8,710 bases of DNA from Caryophanales bacterium UBA6879 (GCA_002449135.1 DKCH01000058.1:1-8710), one strand, 5' to 3'. Shown: positions 1 to 6,058, counted from the stretch's first letter. The notes: generated from the sequence alone by a model not told the origin. A program made the numbers and translations.

Positions 1-1
1 T

Positions 2-718
2 TCATGTATAGAAATTGATTTTATGGGCAATATTAAAGTTAGTGAAAGTAACTTAAAAATGCTATTTAAAGGACTTATTAATCCAGATTGGTCTTTATTT
101 TTTGGTTATGGTTCCTTTAAATTTACTGAATCTACTATTTACCAAATCATTGAAACTTTAGCTATTTCTTTTGTAGGTACAAGTATTAGTTCCATTTTAT
201 CTTTGCCTTTTGGTTTCTTTGCAAGCCGCAAAATTGTAGGTAGATGGGCTTTTATTAGTGAATTATTATTAATAATAATTAGAACTTTCCCAGAATTACT
301 TTTTGGTTTAATTATTATTAAAGTTGTTGGTTTCGGGGCTTTTACAGGTGTTGTAGTTTTATCAATCCACAGTATTGGTATGATAGGAAAAATGTTTGCA
401 GAACAATTAGATGTTATTGATGATGCTCCACTTGAAGCTCTTGATGCTTGTGGTGCTTCTTCTTTAGTAAAGATTAAAAATGGTGTATTTCCTCAAGTGG
501 CACCAAACTTCTTATCTGTTATTTTATATAGATTTGATTTAAATGTTCGTACTGCAAGTTTACTTGGTGTTGTTGGTGCTGGTGGTATTGGTTACTCTTT
601 ATGGGTTTATAGTGCCTTTAACTCATGGTCACAAGAAGCTAGTATGATTTACGGAATTATTATAATGATTGTTTTAATTGATATCTTGTCTAGTTATTTA
701 AGAAAGAAACTTTGCTAG
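2..718 (+). CDS. phnE: Phosphonate-type ABC transporter permease PhnE (5' end cut by window)
   Basis: Inner-membrane permease subunit of a phosphonate-type (phosphonate, phosphite or related) ABC importer; it works with an ATPase (PhnC) and a binding protein (PhnD), neither visible here. Numbering from the ATG at 23, hydrophobic helices lie at about 41-66, 80-102, 105-125 and 208-226. The ABC permease coupling loop (EAA motif) is at about 138-165, containing EALDACGAS followed by FPQVAP. The PhnE-typical segments RTFPELLFGLI (about 87-97) and ASLLGVVGAGGIG (about 178-190) are present. The frame is open upstream of the ATG at 23 to the window edge (residues SCIEIDF). That ATG has no Shine-Dalgarno sequence, and the visible 231 residues are shorter than usual for PhnE, so I treat the gene as 5'-partial. 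It ends with TAG and is followed by a terminator, so it is probably the last gene of its operon. The family call is confident; the substrate is not determined. Confidence 0.9.
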   Translation, partial: SCIEIDFMGNIKVSESNLKMLFKGLINPDWSLFFGYGSFKFTESTIYQIIETLAISFVGTSISSILSLPFGFFASRKIVGRWAFISELLLIIIRTFPELLFGLIIIKVVGFGAFTGVVVLSIHSIGMIGKMFAEQLDVIDDAPLEALDACGASSLVKIKNGVFPQVAPNFLSVILYRFDLNVRTASLLGVVGAGGIGYSLWVYSAFNSWSQEASMIYGIIIMIVLIDILSSYLRKKLC

Positions 719-742
719 TTATTACTCTTATTAACAATTTAT

Positions 743-770
743 AGCTTGCTTTTTTAAGTAAGCTTTTTTA
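743..770 (+). terminator. Intrinsic terminator after phnE
   Basis: The arms AGCTTGCT (743-750) and AGTAAGCT (757-764) pair over 8 bp with one G-U wobble. A further T-A pair (751/756) leaves a four-T loop, and the 3' arm runs into a six-T stretch (764-769). It starts 24 bp after the phnE stop codon and separates the phosphonate operon from the next transporter genes. Confidence 0.85.
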
Positions 771-835
771 TTTGAAATTTTTGTTATATATTTCTTATTT
801 AATTAATTTTTTAAAAATTTAATGCCCTTAATGTT

Positions 836-849
836 TGTAATCGTTTTCA
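836..849 (+). promoter_or_regulatory. cre-like site (CcpA / LacI-family operator)
   Basis: TGTAATCGTTTTCA matches every fixed position of the Bacillus cre consensus TGWAANCGNTNWCA. It lies 78 bp before the start codon of the KdgT-like gene, in the only sizeable non-coding gap before it. CcpA binding for carbon catabolite control is the simplest reading. A local LacI-family repressor such as KdgR would use a very similar CG-centred palindrome, so the protein that binds is inferred. Confidence 0.6.
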
Positions 850-857
850 TTAAAACA

Positions 858-887
858 TTTACAATAAAGCCTTTTACTACTTATTAA
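858..887 (+). promoter_or_regulatory. Candidate sigma-A promoter for the KdgT-like gene
   Basis: A -35-like TTTACA (858-863, five of six matches) and a -10-like TATTAA (882-887, four of six) are 18 bp apart. They lie between the cre-like site and the start codon. In DNA this AT-rich such matches are common, so this is a candidate only. TAAAAT at 895-900 is an alternative -10. Confidence 0.35.
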
Positions 888-897
888 AACGATTTAA
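884..897 (+). promoter_or_regulatory. Second, degenerate cre-like palindrome
   Basis: TTAAAACGATTTAA fits the cre consensus except at two positions (G2 and C13), and it is itself nearly palindromic around the central CG. Its CG lies 48 bp from that of the site at 836-849, and it overlaps the candidate -10 element. A pair of sites flanking a promoter would suit looping repression by a LacI-family protein. This is inference from spacing and partial match. Confidence 0.3.
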
Positions 898-927
898 AAT
901 TTTTACTTGGCATAAGAAGGATTATCT

Positions 928-2247
928 ATGGAAGAAATTCAAAAGAAAAAAAGAGAATTTAAAGGGTTAAAAATCTGGGATTTCATGTTAAAAATTCCCG
1001 CAGGGACAATGTTTGTTCCTTTAATTATTTCATCACTTATTACAACAATTTGTATTCATGCTGGCTTAGGAGCTACCAAAGAAGGTGAACTAGGAATAAG
1101 TCTTTGGGATTACCTTGGACAACCAATGGATTTATTATTTGGTGCCAAAGGCCAAATGTTTGTAATTGGTATGATGCTATTTTGTACTGGTACTATGTTA
1201 ACAGGTAAAGACTTTAAAGACCTAAGTCATCGTGGTTTATGGAATTTATTAGCAAGACTAGTTCCTGCTTTTATCTTATCTGGTCTCATTATGTTTTTTG
1301 TAGGCTTACAGGGCTTTTGCGGAATAGATTCAGTCTTATTAACAATAGCCACTACTAGTGCAAATGCCGCATTATTTGTCGCTATTAGTAAACCATACTG
1401 TGATAATTCAGATATGGCTACATTCCCAATTATGTTAATTTCGGCTATGCCAATTCTTCCTTTTGTTTTTCTTTCTTTTTTTGGTCATCCAGAAGGAGAA
1501 GTACCAACTGTTTGGAATACTTTAAAACCTGTAGTTTCTATGTTAATACCTTTTTTACTTGGAATACTTTTAGGAAACTTAGATCACAAAATAAGAGACG
1601 TTTTTAAAAGTGGAAATACTTTACTTATTCCTTTCTTAGGTTTTGAATTTGGTGCTAAAATTGATTTTTTAAAAGCTTTTTCACCTTCTCTTCTCCCTTC
1701 TTCTTTATTACTTACTGTTATCTTTTGGGCTATTTCTATTATTATCCCTTACATTGTTGATCATTTTGTTTTAAAAAGACCTGGATATCTTGCTATTGGT
1801 AGTGCTTCTTTAGCAGGCACTTCACTATCAATTCCTCAAATGTTTGTAGGATATAGTTTTGAAGGTTTAATTTATACTCAGGATCAAGTAGATAATGCCT
1901 TAGCCATGTTAGCTTTTGTCTTATTAGTTACAAATTTAACTTCCCCATTTTTTACAAAATTTGTAATGAATTCATACTTCAAAAAACATAAAGAAGAAGC
2001 CCATAAAATCTTTGAAAAAACTCACCCTGAACTACTCTCAGCAGTTTATGATTCTAATGGGAATTATCAAGAACACCATCATTTCCATATCATTTACCCT
2101 AACATTTTTAAGTTCCATTCAAAATTAAAGAAAAAAGATACAATCAATAATGAAATAAAAGAAGATGTTAAAACTTTAATTAAAAAAGAAATTAAAGAAA
2201 GCAATGATCCTTTAATAATGGAAAAGGATTTAGATAAAAAAGAATAA
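928..2247 (+). CDS. kdgT: 2-keto-3-deoxygluconate permease family (KdgT-like) transporter with long C-terminal tail
   Basis: Multi-pass inner-membrane symporter of the KdgT family, whose known member takes up 2-keto-3-deoxygluconate from pectin or uronate breakdown. The N-terminal KIPAGTMFVPL (about 22-32) and the central FLLGILLGNLDHKIRD plus LIPFLGFEFGAKIDF (about 209-247) closely resemble E. coli KdgT. Around ten hydrophobic segments fill residues 25-345. The protein has 439 residues against roughly 330 in E. coli KdgT. The extra length includes a hydrophilic tail from about 351 with a His cluster (HHHFH, about 383-387) and a Lys/Glu-rich end. AGAAGG at 915-920 is well placed before the ATG. 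The upstream cre-like site suggests catabolite control. An ArsB-like transporter follows 50 bp downstream, perhaps co-transcribed. No kdgK, eda or uronate enzyme is visible, so the substrate is inferred from family only. Confidence 0.78.
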   Translation: MEEIQKKKREFKGLKIWDFMLKIPAGTMFVPLIISSLITTICIHAGLGATKEGELGISLWDYLGQPMDLLFGAKGQMFVIGMMLFCTGTMLTGKDFKDLSHRGLWNLLARLVPAFILSGLIMFFVGLQGFCGIDSVLLTIATTSANAALFVAISKPYCDNSDMATFPIMLISAMPILPFVFLSFFGHPEGEVPTVWNTLKPVVSMLIPFLLGILLGNLDHKIRDVFKSGNTLLIPFLGFEFGAKIDFLKAFSPSLLPSSLLLTVIFWAISIIIPYIVDHFVLKRPGYLAIGSASLAGTSLSIPQMFVGYSFEGLIYTQDQVDNALAMLAFVLLVTNLTSPFFTKFVMNSYFKKHKEEAHKIFEKTHPELLSAVYDSNGNYQEHHHFHIIYPNIFKFHSKLKKKDTINNEIKEDVKTLIKKEIKESNDPLIMEKDLDKKE

Positions 2248-2259
2248 TATTACTTATTA

Positions 2260-2292
2260 AAATGTAACTTATACTTTATAGTGTTAACATTT
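2260..2292 (+). repeat. Imperfect inverted repeat before the ArsB/SLC13-type gene start
   Basis: AAATGTAAC (2260-2268) can pair with GTTAACATTT (2283-2292), with one unpaired A and a 14-base loop. The 3' arm ends 5 bases before the ATG at 2298. There is no T-run, so it is not an intrinsic terminator. It could fold at the translation start or be a protein-binding palindrome; no function can be shown. Confidence 0.35.
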
Positions 2293-2297
2293 AAATT

Positions 2298-3590
2298 ATG
2301 ACTTTATCTATTATTGTTACAATTTTATCTATACTAGGGATGCTAATATTGTTATTATTCATTCCAAAAATGACAATACATGGTCATTCTTTTTCTACTT
2401 TCTATTTAGCTCCTTTATTAGGTTTAATAATTCTACTAGTAAGTGGTGTTTTACCATTTAATGAATTTTATTCAGGATTAACTAAAGATAGTAAAATGAA
2501 TCCCTTAGAAATTCTTGTTCTTTTCTTTTCGATGACTTTTATATCAAGTGTTTTAGATAAACTTAATTTCTTTTCTTATTTGGCAAATAAAATGGTTTTA
2601 AAAGCTAAGAACTCACAAAAATCCCTATTTTTCTTTCTTTATGGGTTATGTGGATTTCTAACTATGTTTACATCAAATGATATTGTTATAATTACTTTTA
2701 CTCCTTTTATTCTCTTTTTCGCTAAAGATACAAAGATTAATCCTATACCTTATCTCTTTTGCGAATTTGTGGCTGCTAATACTTGGTCAATGCTTTTTAT
2801 TTTTGGTAATCCTACAAACGTTTACCTTGCTTCAACTTTCAATGTAGATTTTATTAGTTATTTTTTAAAAATGGCATTACCTACTTTATTTGCTTCTTTA
2901 ACATCACTATTTATTATGTATTTGTTATTTTTTAAAATGCTAAAAGAAAAATTAAATACAGAAGTTAATAATGAAACAATCAAAGATAAACCTATATTTA
3001 TTATTTCCTTATCTATTCTTATTATAGTTATTATTTTAATGGCGATAAGTTCATACCTTAACTTACCAATGTGGCTTTTTGCAGGCGTTGGTGGAATAAT
3101 TTTATTTTTAATAATTCTTATATCTTCAATAATAAAAAAAGAAAAACCGACACTTTTATTTAATTCCTTAAAAGGCCTTCCTTTTACTTTGGCGCCTTTC
3201 CTTTTATCAATGTTTGGTATTGTTATGAGTCTTTCCCTTACTGGAATAAGTGAAAAATTTGTAACTATTCTTCTTAAATTTGATCAAGTATGGAGTTATG
3301 GCATCTCTTCTTTTATATTTTCAAATATAATAAATAACTTACCTATGTCTGTTTTCTTTAGTGATTTACTTGTTTTAGGTAAGGCAAATGAACTTTCTTT
3401 ATATGCAGTAATTATTTCAAGTAATCTTGGAGCTATACTTACTCCACTTGGTGCTTTAGCAGGTATGATGTGGATGAGTATTTTAAAAGAACATAATGTA
3501 TCTTTCTCATATGGAAAGTTTTGTTTATATGGCTCAATAATTTCAATTCCAACTTTTTTAATGGCTTTAGTTCCATTGTTTTTATTCTAA
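2298..3590 (+). CDS. ArsB/SLC13-type (ion transporter superfamily) membrane permease
   Basis: Polytopic membrane transporter of the ArsB/NhaD/CitMHS ion-transporter superfamily. It shows that fold's two related halves. In the first half, TSNDIV (125-130) is followed by VAANTWS (158-164) and GNPTN (170-174). In the second, NNLPMS (346-351) is followed by SSNLGAILTPLGALA (374-388). These re-entrant-loop motifs normally hold the substrate and ion site. About eleven hydrophobic segments are visible, with a hydrophilic linker at about 213-232. Length (430) is normal. The motifs do not separate arsenite, Na+/H+, citrate or dicarboxylate transport; no arsR, arsC or arsA lies nearby, so an arsenic role is not supported. 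A stop codon two codons upstream of the ATG rules out an N-terminal extension. No convincing Shine-Dalgarno sequence precedes the ATG, unlike most neighbours, so translation may be coupled to the KdgT-like gene 50 bp upstream or weak. Family confident, substrate unknown. Confidence 0.8.
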   Translation: MTLSIIVTILSILGMLILLLFIPKMTIHGHSFSTFYLAPLLGLIILLVSGVLPFNEFYSGLTKDSKMNPLEILVLFFSMTFISSVLDKLNFFSYLANKMVLKAKNSQKSLFFFLYGLCGFLTMFTSNDIVIITFTPFILFFAKDTKINPIPYLFCEFVAANTWSMLFIFGNPTNVYLASTFNVDFISYFLKMALPTLFASLTSLFIMYLLFFKMLKEKLNTEVNNETIKDKPIFIISLSILIIVIILMAISSYLNLPMWLFAGVGGIILFLIILISSIIKKEKPTLLFNSLKGLPFTLAPFLLSMFGIVMSLSLTGISEKFVTILLKFDQVWSYGISSFIFSNIINNLPMSVFFSDLLVLGKANELSLYAVIISSNLGAILTPLGALAGMMWMSILKEHNVSFSYGKFCLYGSIISIPTFLMALVPLFLF

Positions 3591-3621
3591 TCTCAATTAT
3601 TAAATCACTTAAAAAACATAG

Positions 3622-3636
3622 ATACAAATATTGTAT
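3622..3636. repeat. Short perfect inverted repeat in convergent gap
   Basis: ATACAA (3622-3627) and TTGTAT (3631-3636) are perfect inverted copies around ATA. It lies between the converging ends of the ArsB-like gene and the small minus-strand gene. Read on the minus strand it is followed, after a few bases, by a six-T run (3612-3617), so it might act as a very weak terminator for the small gene. The stem has only one G-C pair, so this is uncertain. Confidence 0.3.
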
Positions 3637-3676
3637 AAACGCTAAACAAATATGTAATTAAATCAATAATTTTTAA

Positions 3677-3862
3677 TTATTTACAATACTGAGAACCTAC
3701 TTGATGACCTCTTTCATCATAAATATAAACGAAATTACCTCTTTTAATAGAAACATTTGAACCAGTAAAACCATAAAGGCTTCCATATTGAGAAAAAATT
3801 TGATGATTTTTCTCATCATATACATAAACAAAATTACCTCTTTGTATTGCAGTGCCAATCAT
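3677..3862 (-). CDS. Small hypothetical protein of two tandem RGNFVYxYDE repeats
   Basis: 61-residue protein of unknown function. Residues 6-26 and 39-59 are tandem copies, identical at 15 of 21 positions, sharing the core RGNFVY-(V/I)-YDE followed by HQ and SQY. They are joined by a 12-residue linker (GSLYGFTGSNVS). There is no signal peptide or membrane helix. The alternating aromatic/hydrophobic pattern (F-V-Y-V-Y) suggests two beta hairpins in a small cytoplasmic all-beta fold. A strong purine-rich ribosome site (AAGGGGGA on the minus strand, about 3867-3874) at normal spacing supports translation from this ATG. The gene stands alone, convergent to the ArsB-like gene and divergent from the HTH gene. 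I recall similar short proteins with YDEKGxQ repeats from gut bacteria as uncharacterised, but cannot name a family. No function is claimed. Confidence 0.75.
   Translation of the reverse strand: MIGTAIQRGNFVYVYDEKNHQIFSQYGSLYGFTGSNVSIKRGNFVYIYDERGHQVGSQYCK
3686..3847 (-). repeat. In-gene tandem duplication, 99-bp period
   Basis: DNA coding for residues 6-26 (3785-3847) is repeated at 3686-3748 for residues 39-59. Similarity is visible in the nucleotides as well, for example the shared AAATTACCTCTTT in both units. The two copies differ at many third positions, so the duplication is old enough to have diverged while the protein motif was kept, which suggests selection on the repeat. Confidence 0.75.
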
Positions 3863-3901
3863 TTTTAATCCCCCTTCTCTTTTTTTTTAACATATAAAAG
3901 T

Positions 3902-3930
3902 ATTTTAAAAATTTTAAAATTAAATTTAAA
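3902..3930 (-). promoter_or_regulatory. Candidate promoter of the small repeat-protein gene
   Basis: Read on the minus strand, TTTAAA (3925-3930, four of six -35 matches) and TAAAAT (3902-3907, five of six -10 matches) are exactly 17 bp apart. This would start transcription near 3895, about 33 bases before the ATG. The region is almost pure A/T, so chance matches are likely and confidence is low. Confidence 0.35.
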
Positions 3931-3968
3931 CCTATTTATTTTTAGAAGCATATGTGAGAAAATAAAAA

Positions 3969-4011
3969 CAACAAAATTAATAAAAATTTTAAAAATATCT
4001 TAATTTTGTTG
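3969..4011. repeat. 12-bp perfect inverted repeat in the divergent intergenic region
   Basis: CAACAAAATTAA (3969-3980) and TTAATTTTGTTG (4000-4011) are exact inverted copies separated by 19 bases of A/T-rich sequence. On the minus strand the hairpin is followed by TTTTTATTTT, so it resembles a weak intrinsic terminator; on the plus strand it is followed by an A-run. It lies between the HTH gene (+) and the small repeat-protein gene (-), and could insulate one from the other or serve as an operator for the HTH protein. The rest of the 251-bp gap (3863-4113) holds no recognised RNA or further gene. Confidence 0.55.
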
Positions 4012-4113
4012 CAAAAAAAGGGCAATTCCCGTTTAAAGTGAATTTTTCGCACTATTAGTTATGCTATTTATTCGCTAATAAAGTTAGAATGTTAAAGGAA
4101 AGGAGCCAAAATT

Positions 4114-5028
4114 ATGAAACTTGGTGAAAAAATCAAAAGTCTAAGAAATCAGAAAGGAATAACGCAAAAAGAACTAGCTGATAAACTACATGTCGCTTTT
4201 CAAACCATTAGTAAATGGGAACGCGATGAAAATGAACCTGATGTTACAACATTAAAGGAATTAGCAAAAATCTTTGATTGTACAATTGATTATTTATTAA
4301 ATGATAATGAAGGTGCTGGTGATAATAAAAATCCATCTTTAAAAGAGGAAGCTCCAACAATAATTGTTCAACCTAAAGAAACTTACATTTGTGATTATTG
4401 TAAAAAGCCAATACTTGATAATAATGATTTAGTTATACAAGATATTGAAGTTACACATGCAAGTCGTGGTAGAGGTGCTACATATAGAAAAGCTTTTTAT
4501 CATAAAGAATGTTTAAAAATCATAGAAGATGAAAAGGAAAAACAATTAGCTGCTGAAAGAGCTAAAAAAGCTTCAAAAGCTAAAAGAAAGTCATTTGTTT
4601 GGGCAACCATTGCTGGAATTCTTGCATTTGTTTTTGCCTTATTAGTATTAATAGTACCTGAAGAAGCACGTGCTACTGTTAGTCCTGCTTATTCATGGAT
4701 TTTTGCTCTATTATTCGGTTATGCTTTATTTAGCTTATTATATTGTTTAATGTCTTATTCATATATTCATGCTTTTTTCTGCTGCCTTGCAGATTTACCA
4801 ATTAAGTTCCCACGTTTAATCTTCAGCTTAGATTTAGATGGTATAATTTGGTTTATTACTGTTAAACTTACCTTTGCTGTAATTGGTTTTATTTTAGGTG
4901 CTTTTGCCTTTATATTTGCAACTATAGCTTCAACTGTTCTTTCCTTTTTCTCTTTCCCATTTGTTCTTATTTACAATAATAAAACAAAGTATCAAAATGC
5001 AATTGATATGGACGGTGAAAAAATCTAA
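4114..5028 (+). CDS. Xre-family HTH protein with CxxC/HxxC zinc-binding-like module and C-terminal membrane domain
   Basis: 304-residue predicted membrane-anchored DNA-binding protein. Residues 4-62 are a classic Xre/Cro-CI helix-turn-helix: KIKSLRNQKGITQKELADKL, then a recognition helix around QTISKWER, ending in the usual IDYLL. After a polar linker, C93-x2-C96 and H130-x2-C133 could bind one zinc ion, like half of a LIM or treble-clef finger. A charged stretch rich in Lys, Ala and Glu (138-160) leads into hydrophobic helices at about 161-181, 194-213, 245-262 and 264-287. The membrane part carries extra cysteines (C211, C223, C224). AGGAG at 4101-4105 marks the start. It stands alone in its direction, with a terminator after it. 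Xre-membrane fusions often sense a membrane or cell-envelope signal and regulate nearby genes or themselves; here the target is unknown and inferred only from position. Confidence 0.8.
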   Translation: MKLGEKIKSLRNQKGITQKELADKLHVAFQTISKWERDENEPDVTTLKELAKIFDCTIDYLLNDNEGAGDNKNPSLKEEAPTIIVQPKETYICDYCKKPILDNNDLVIQDIEVTHASRGRGATYRKAFYHKECLKIIEDEKEKQLAAERAKKASKAKRKSFVWATIAGILAFVFALLVLIVPEEARATVSPAYSWIFALLFGYALFSLLYCLMSYSYIHAFFCCLADLPIKFPRLIFSLDLDGIIWFITVKLTFAVIGFILGAFAFIFATIASTVLSFFSFPFVLIYNNKTKYQNAIDMDGEKI

Positions 5029-5069
5029 TTTATCTTTTTATAAGATATAAATAATAATAATAAAAAAGA

Positions 5070-5109
5070 GGGAGTTAGGATCTTAAATTAGATTCTAATT
5101 CCCTTTTTT
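5070..5109. terminator. Strong bidirectional terminator between convergent genes
   Basis: The arms GGGAGTTAGGATCT (5070-5083) and AGATTCTAATTCCC (5090-5103) form a 14-bp stem with two G-U wobbles (on the plus-strand RNA) and a six-base loop. Six Ts follow (5104-5109). The six As upstream (5062-5067) give a T-run for the minus strand too. It starts 41 bp after the HTH gene stop and lies just after the hydrolase stop on the other strand, so it serves both. Confidence 0.9.
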
Positions 5110-5114
5110 AGTAC

Positions 5115-5975
5115 TTACTTTTCTAAAGACAAATCAAGTAATTTTGCTTGATTTACTCTAGTCATATATTTGACTTCTTCTTTAGAGATACCATGCTCTA
5201 ATAAATAATTAACGTATTTATCTAGCATTATTTCCCATGGATCGTTTTTATAATATCCAGAATCAGTAGCTACCATTATATGTTCATAACCTATTTGCTC
5301 GATAGCTTTTAAATCAGTTTCCATATTATCGACCCAATGACCATCTTTTAAGGGTTGAATATAGACTTTTTCTAATAACACATTATATTTATCTACCAAA
5401 TATTTTTGTTGTTCAATTGACTCATTTACTATCCAATATTCAGGATGAGTTATAACGATTTTTTTAACACCTTGTTTACTAGCTGCTTCTACAACTTTTA
5501 ATGTTTCTTCATAACTTATATGACCTGTAGCTAAAACTGCATTATAGTTTTTAATTATATTAAAGATTTCAATTAATTCTTTTTTTATTTCCCCATTATT
5601 ATCTAAAATACTTATACCACCAACTTTACCTCTTTTAATATATTCATTTTGAGCATCTATAGTAGGAAGCCAAACAATTTTACCACCGAGCTTTAATGCA
5701 TATTCTACTGCATTAGGATTTAATCCACCTACTTCCTTATTTAATACTATTCCACCGAAGATTTTTAAATTGCTTATACTATATTTTTCTTTATTATAAA
5801 GATTAGCTAAATAGGCTCTTTCAACTGTTGAACCATGATGACACTTAATAACAATACTAGCTGCATGAATTTTATTAGCAGCATCAACTAAACCAAAGTC
5901 ATTATAATTTCTTTTTGTAGTATCTGGTTCAGTATGAATATGCATATCAATGATACCATTTAATAATTCATTCAT
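5115..5975 (-). CDS. DUF6282-like metal-dependent hydrolase (amidohydrolase/PHP-like)
   Basis: 286-residue soluble, probably cytoplasmic TIM-barrel hydrolase. The N-terminal DMHIHTEPD (10-18) gives the HxH metal pair (H12, H14) typical of amidohydrolase and PHP enzymes. Further likely metal or catalytic residues follow at barrel-strand ends: K44 with H46/H47 (VIKCHHGST), H152 (ATGHIS), H177 (ITHPE) and D238 (VATDSG). This order and the opening motif resemble the uncharacterised DUF6282 family. The reaction is unknown; ester, lactone, amide or phosphoester substrates are all possible. The start is supported by AGGAG (5984-5988 on the minus strand) with 8 bases to the ATG. It lies 90 bp after ppx in the same direction, so it may be read through from the polyphosphate genes or have its own promoter in the AT-rich gap. 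The superfamily call is confident, the DUF assignment less so. Confidence 0.75.
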   Translation of the reverse strand: MNELLNGIIDMHIHTEPDTTKRNYNDFGLVDAANKIHAASIVIKCHHGSTVERAYLANLYNKEKYSISNLKIFGGIVLNKEVGGLNPNAVEYALKLGGKIVWLPTIDAQNEYIKRGKVGGISILDNNGEIKKELIEIFNIIKNYNAVLATGHISYEETLKVVEAASKQGVKKIVITHPEYWIVNESIEQQKYLVDKYNVLLEKVYIQPLKDGHWVDNMETDLKAIEQIGYEHIMVATDSGYYKNDPWEIMLDKYVNYLLEHGISKEEVKYMTRVNQAKLLDLSLEK

Positions 5976-6020
5976 AATTTATGCTCCTAAAATATATAAA
6001 TAATTCAATAAAATATAATC

Positions 6021-6058
6021 TTATTTTTAAAACCAAAAATAATTTTAATAATTAAAAT
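6021..6058. repeat. AT-only inverted repeats between ppx and the hydrolase gene
   Basis: TTATTTTT (6021-6028) and AAAAATAA (6035-6042) are perfect inverted copies with a six-base loop. Next to them, ATTTTAAT (6042-6049) and ATTAAAAT (6051-6058) form a 17-bp palindrome around one A. Neither stem contains a G-C pair, so a stable terminator is unlikely. They may be chance in AT-rich DNA or a binding site. No clear promoter was found in the 90-bp gap. Confidence 0.3.

Noticed and set aside
23..25. ATG at 23 as the phnE start
   Set aside because: The frame is open to the window edge, the upstream residues look like PhnE, there is no Shine-Dalgarno sequence, and the protein would be short for the family.
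3439..3627. 62-codon open frame on the minus strand overlapping the end of the ArsB/SLC13-type gene
   Set aside because: Most of it lies antisense to a well-supported gene, it has no ribosome site, and its protein shows no recognisable feature. It is a shadow frame.
4019..4031. GGGCAATTCCCG as a terminator or riboswitch element
   Set aside because: Only three G-C pairs can form around a five-base loop, and no larger conserved fold was seen. The minus-strand T-run is suggestive, but the stem is too short.
4114..5028. Toxin-antitoxin pairing of the HTH gene with the small repeat protein
   Set aside because: The genes are divergent rather than overlapping or tandem, the small protein has no toxin motif, and the HTH protein is far larger than antitoxins and membrane-anchored.
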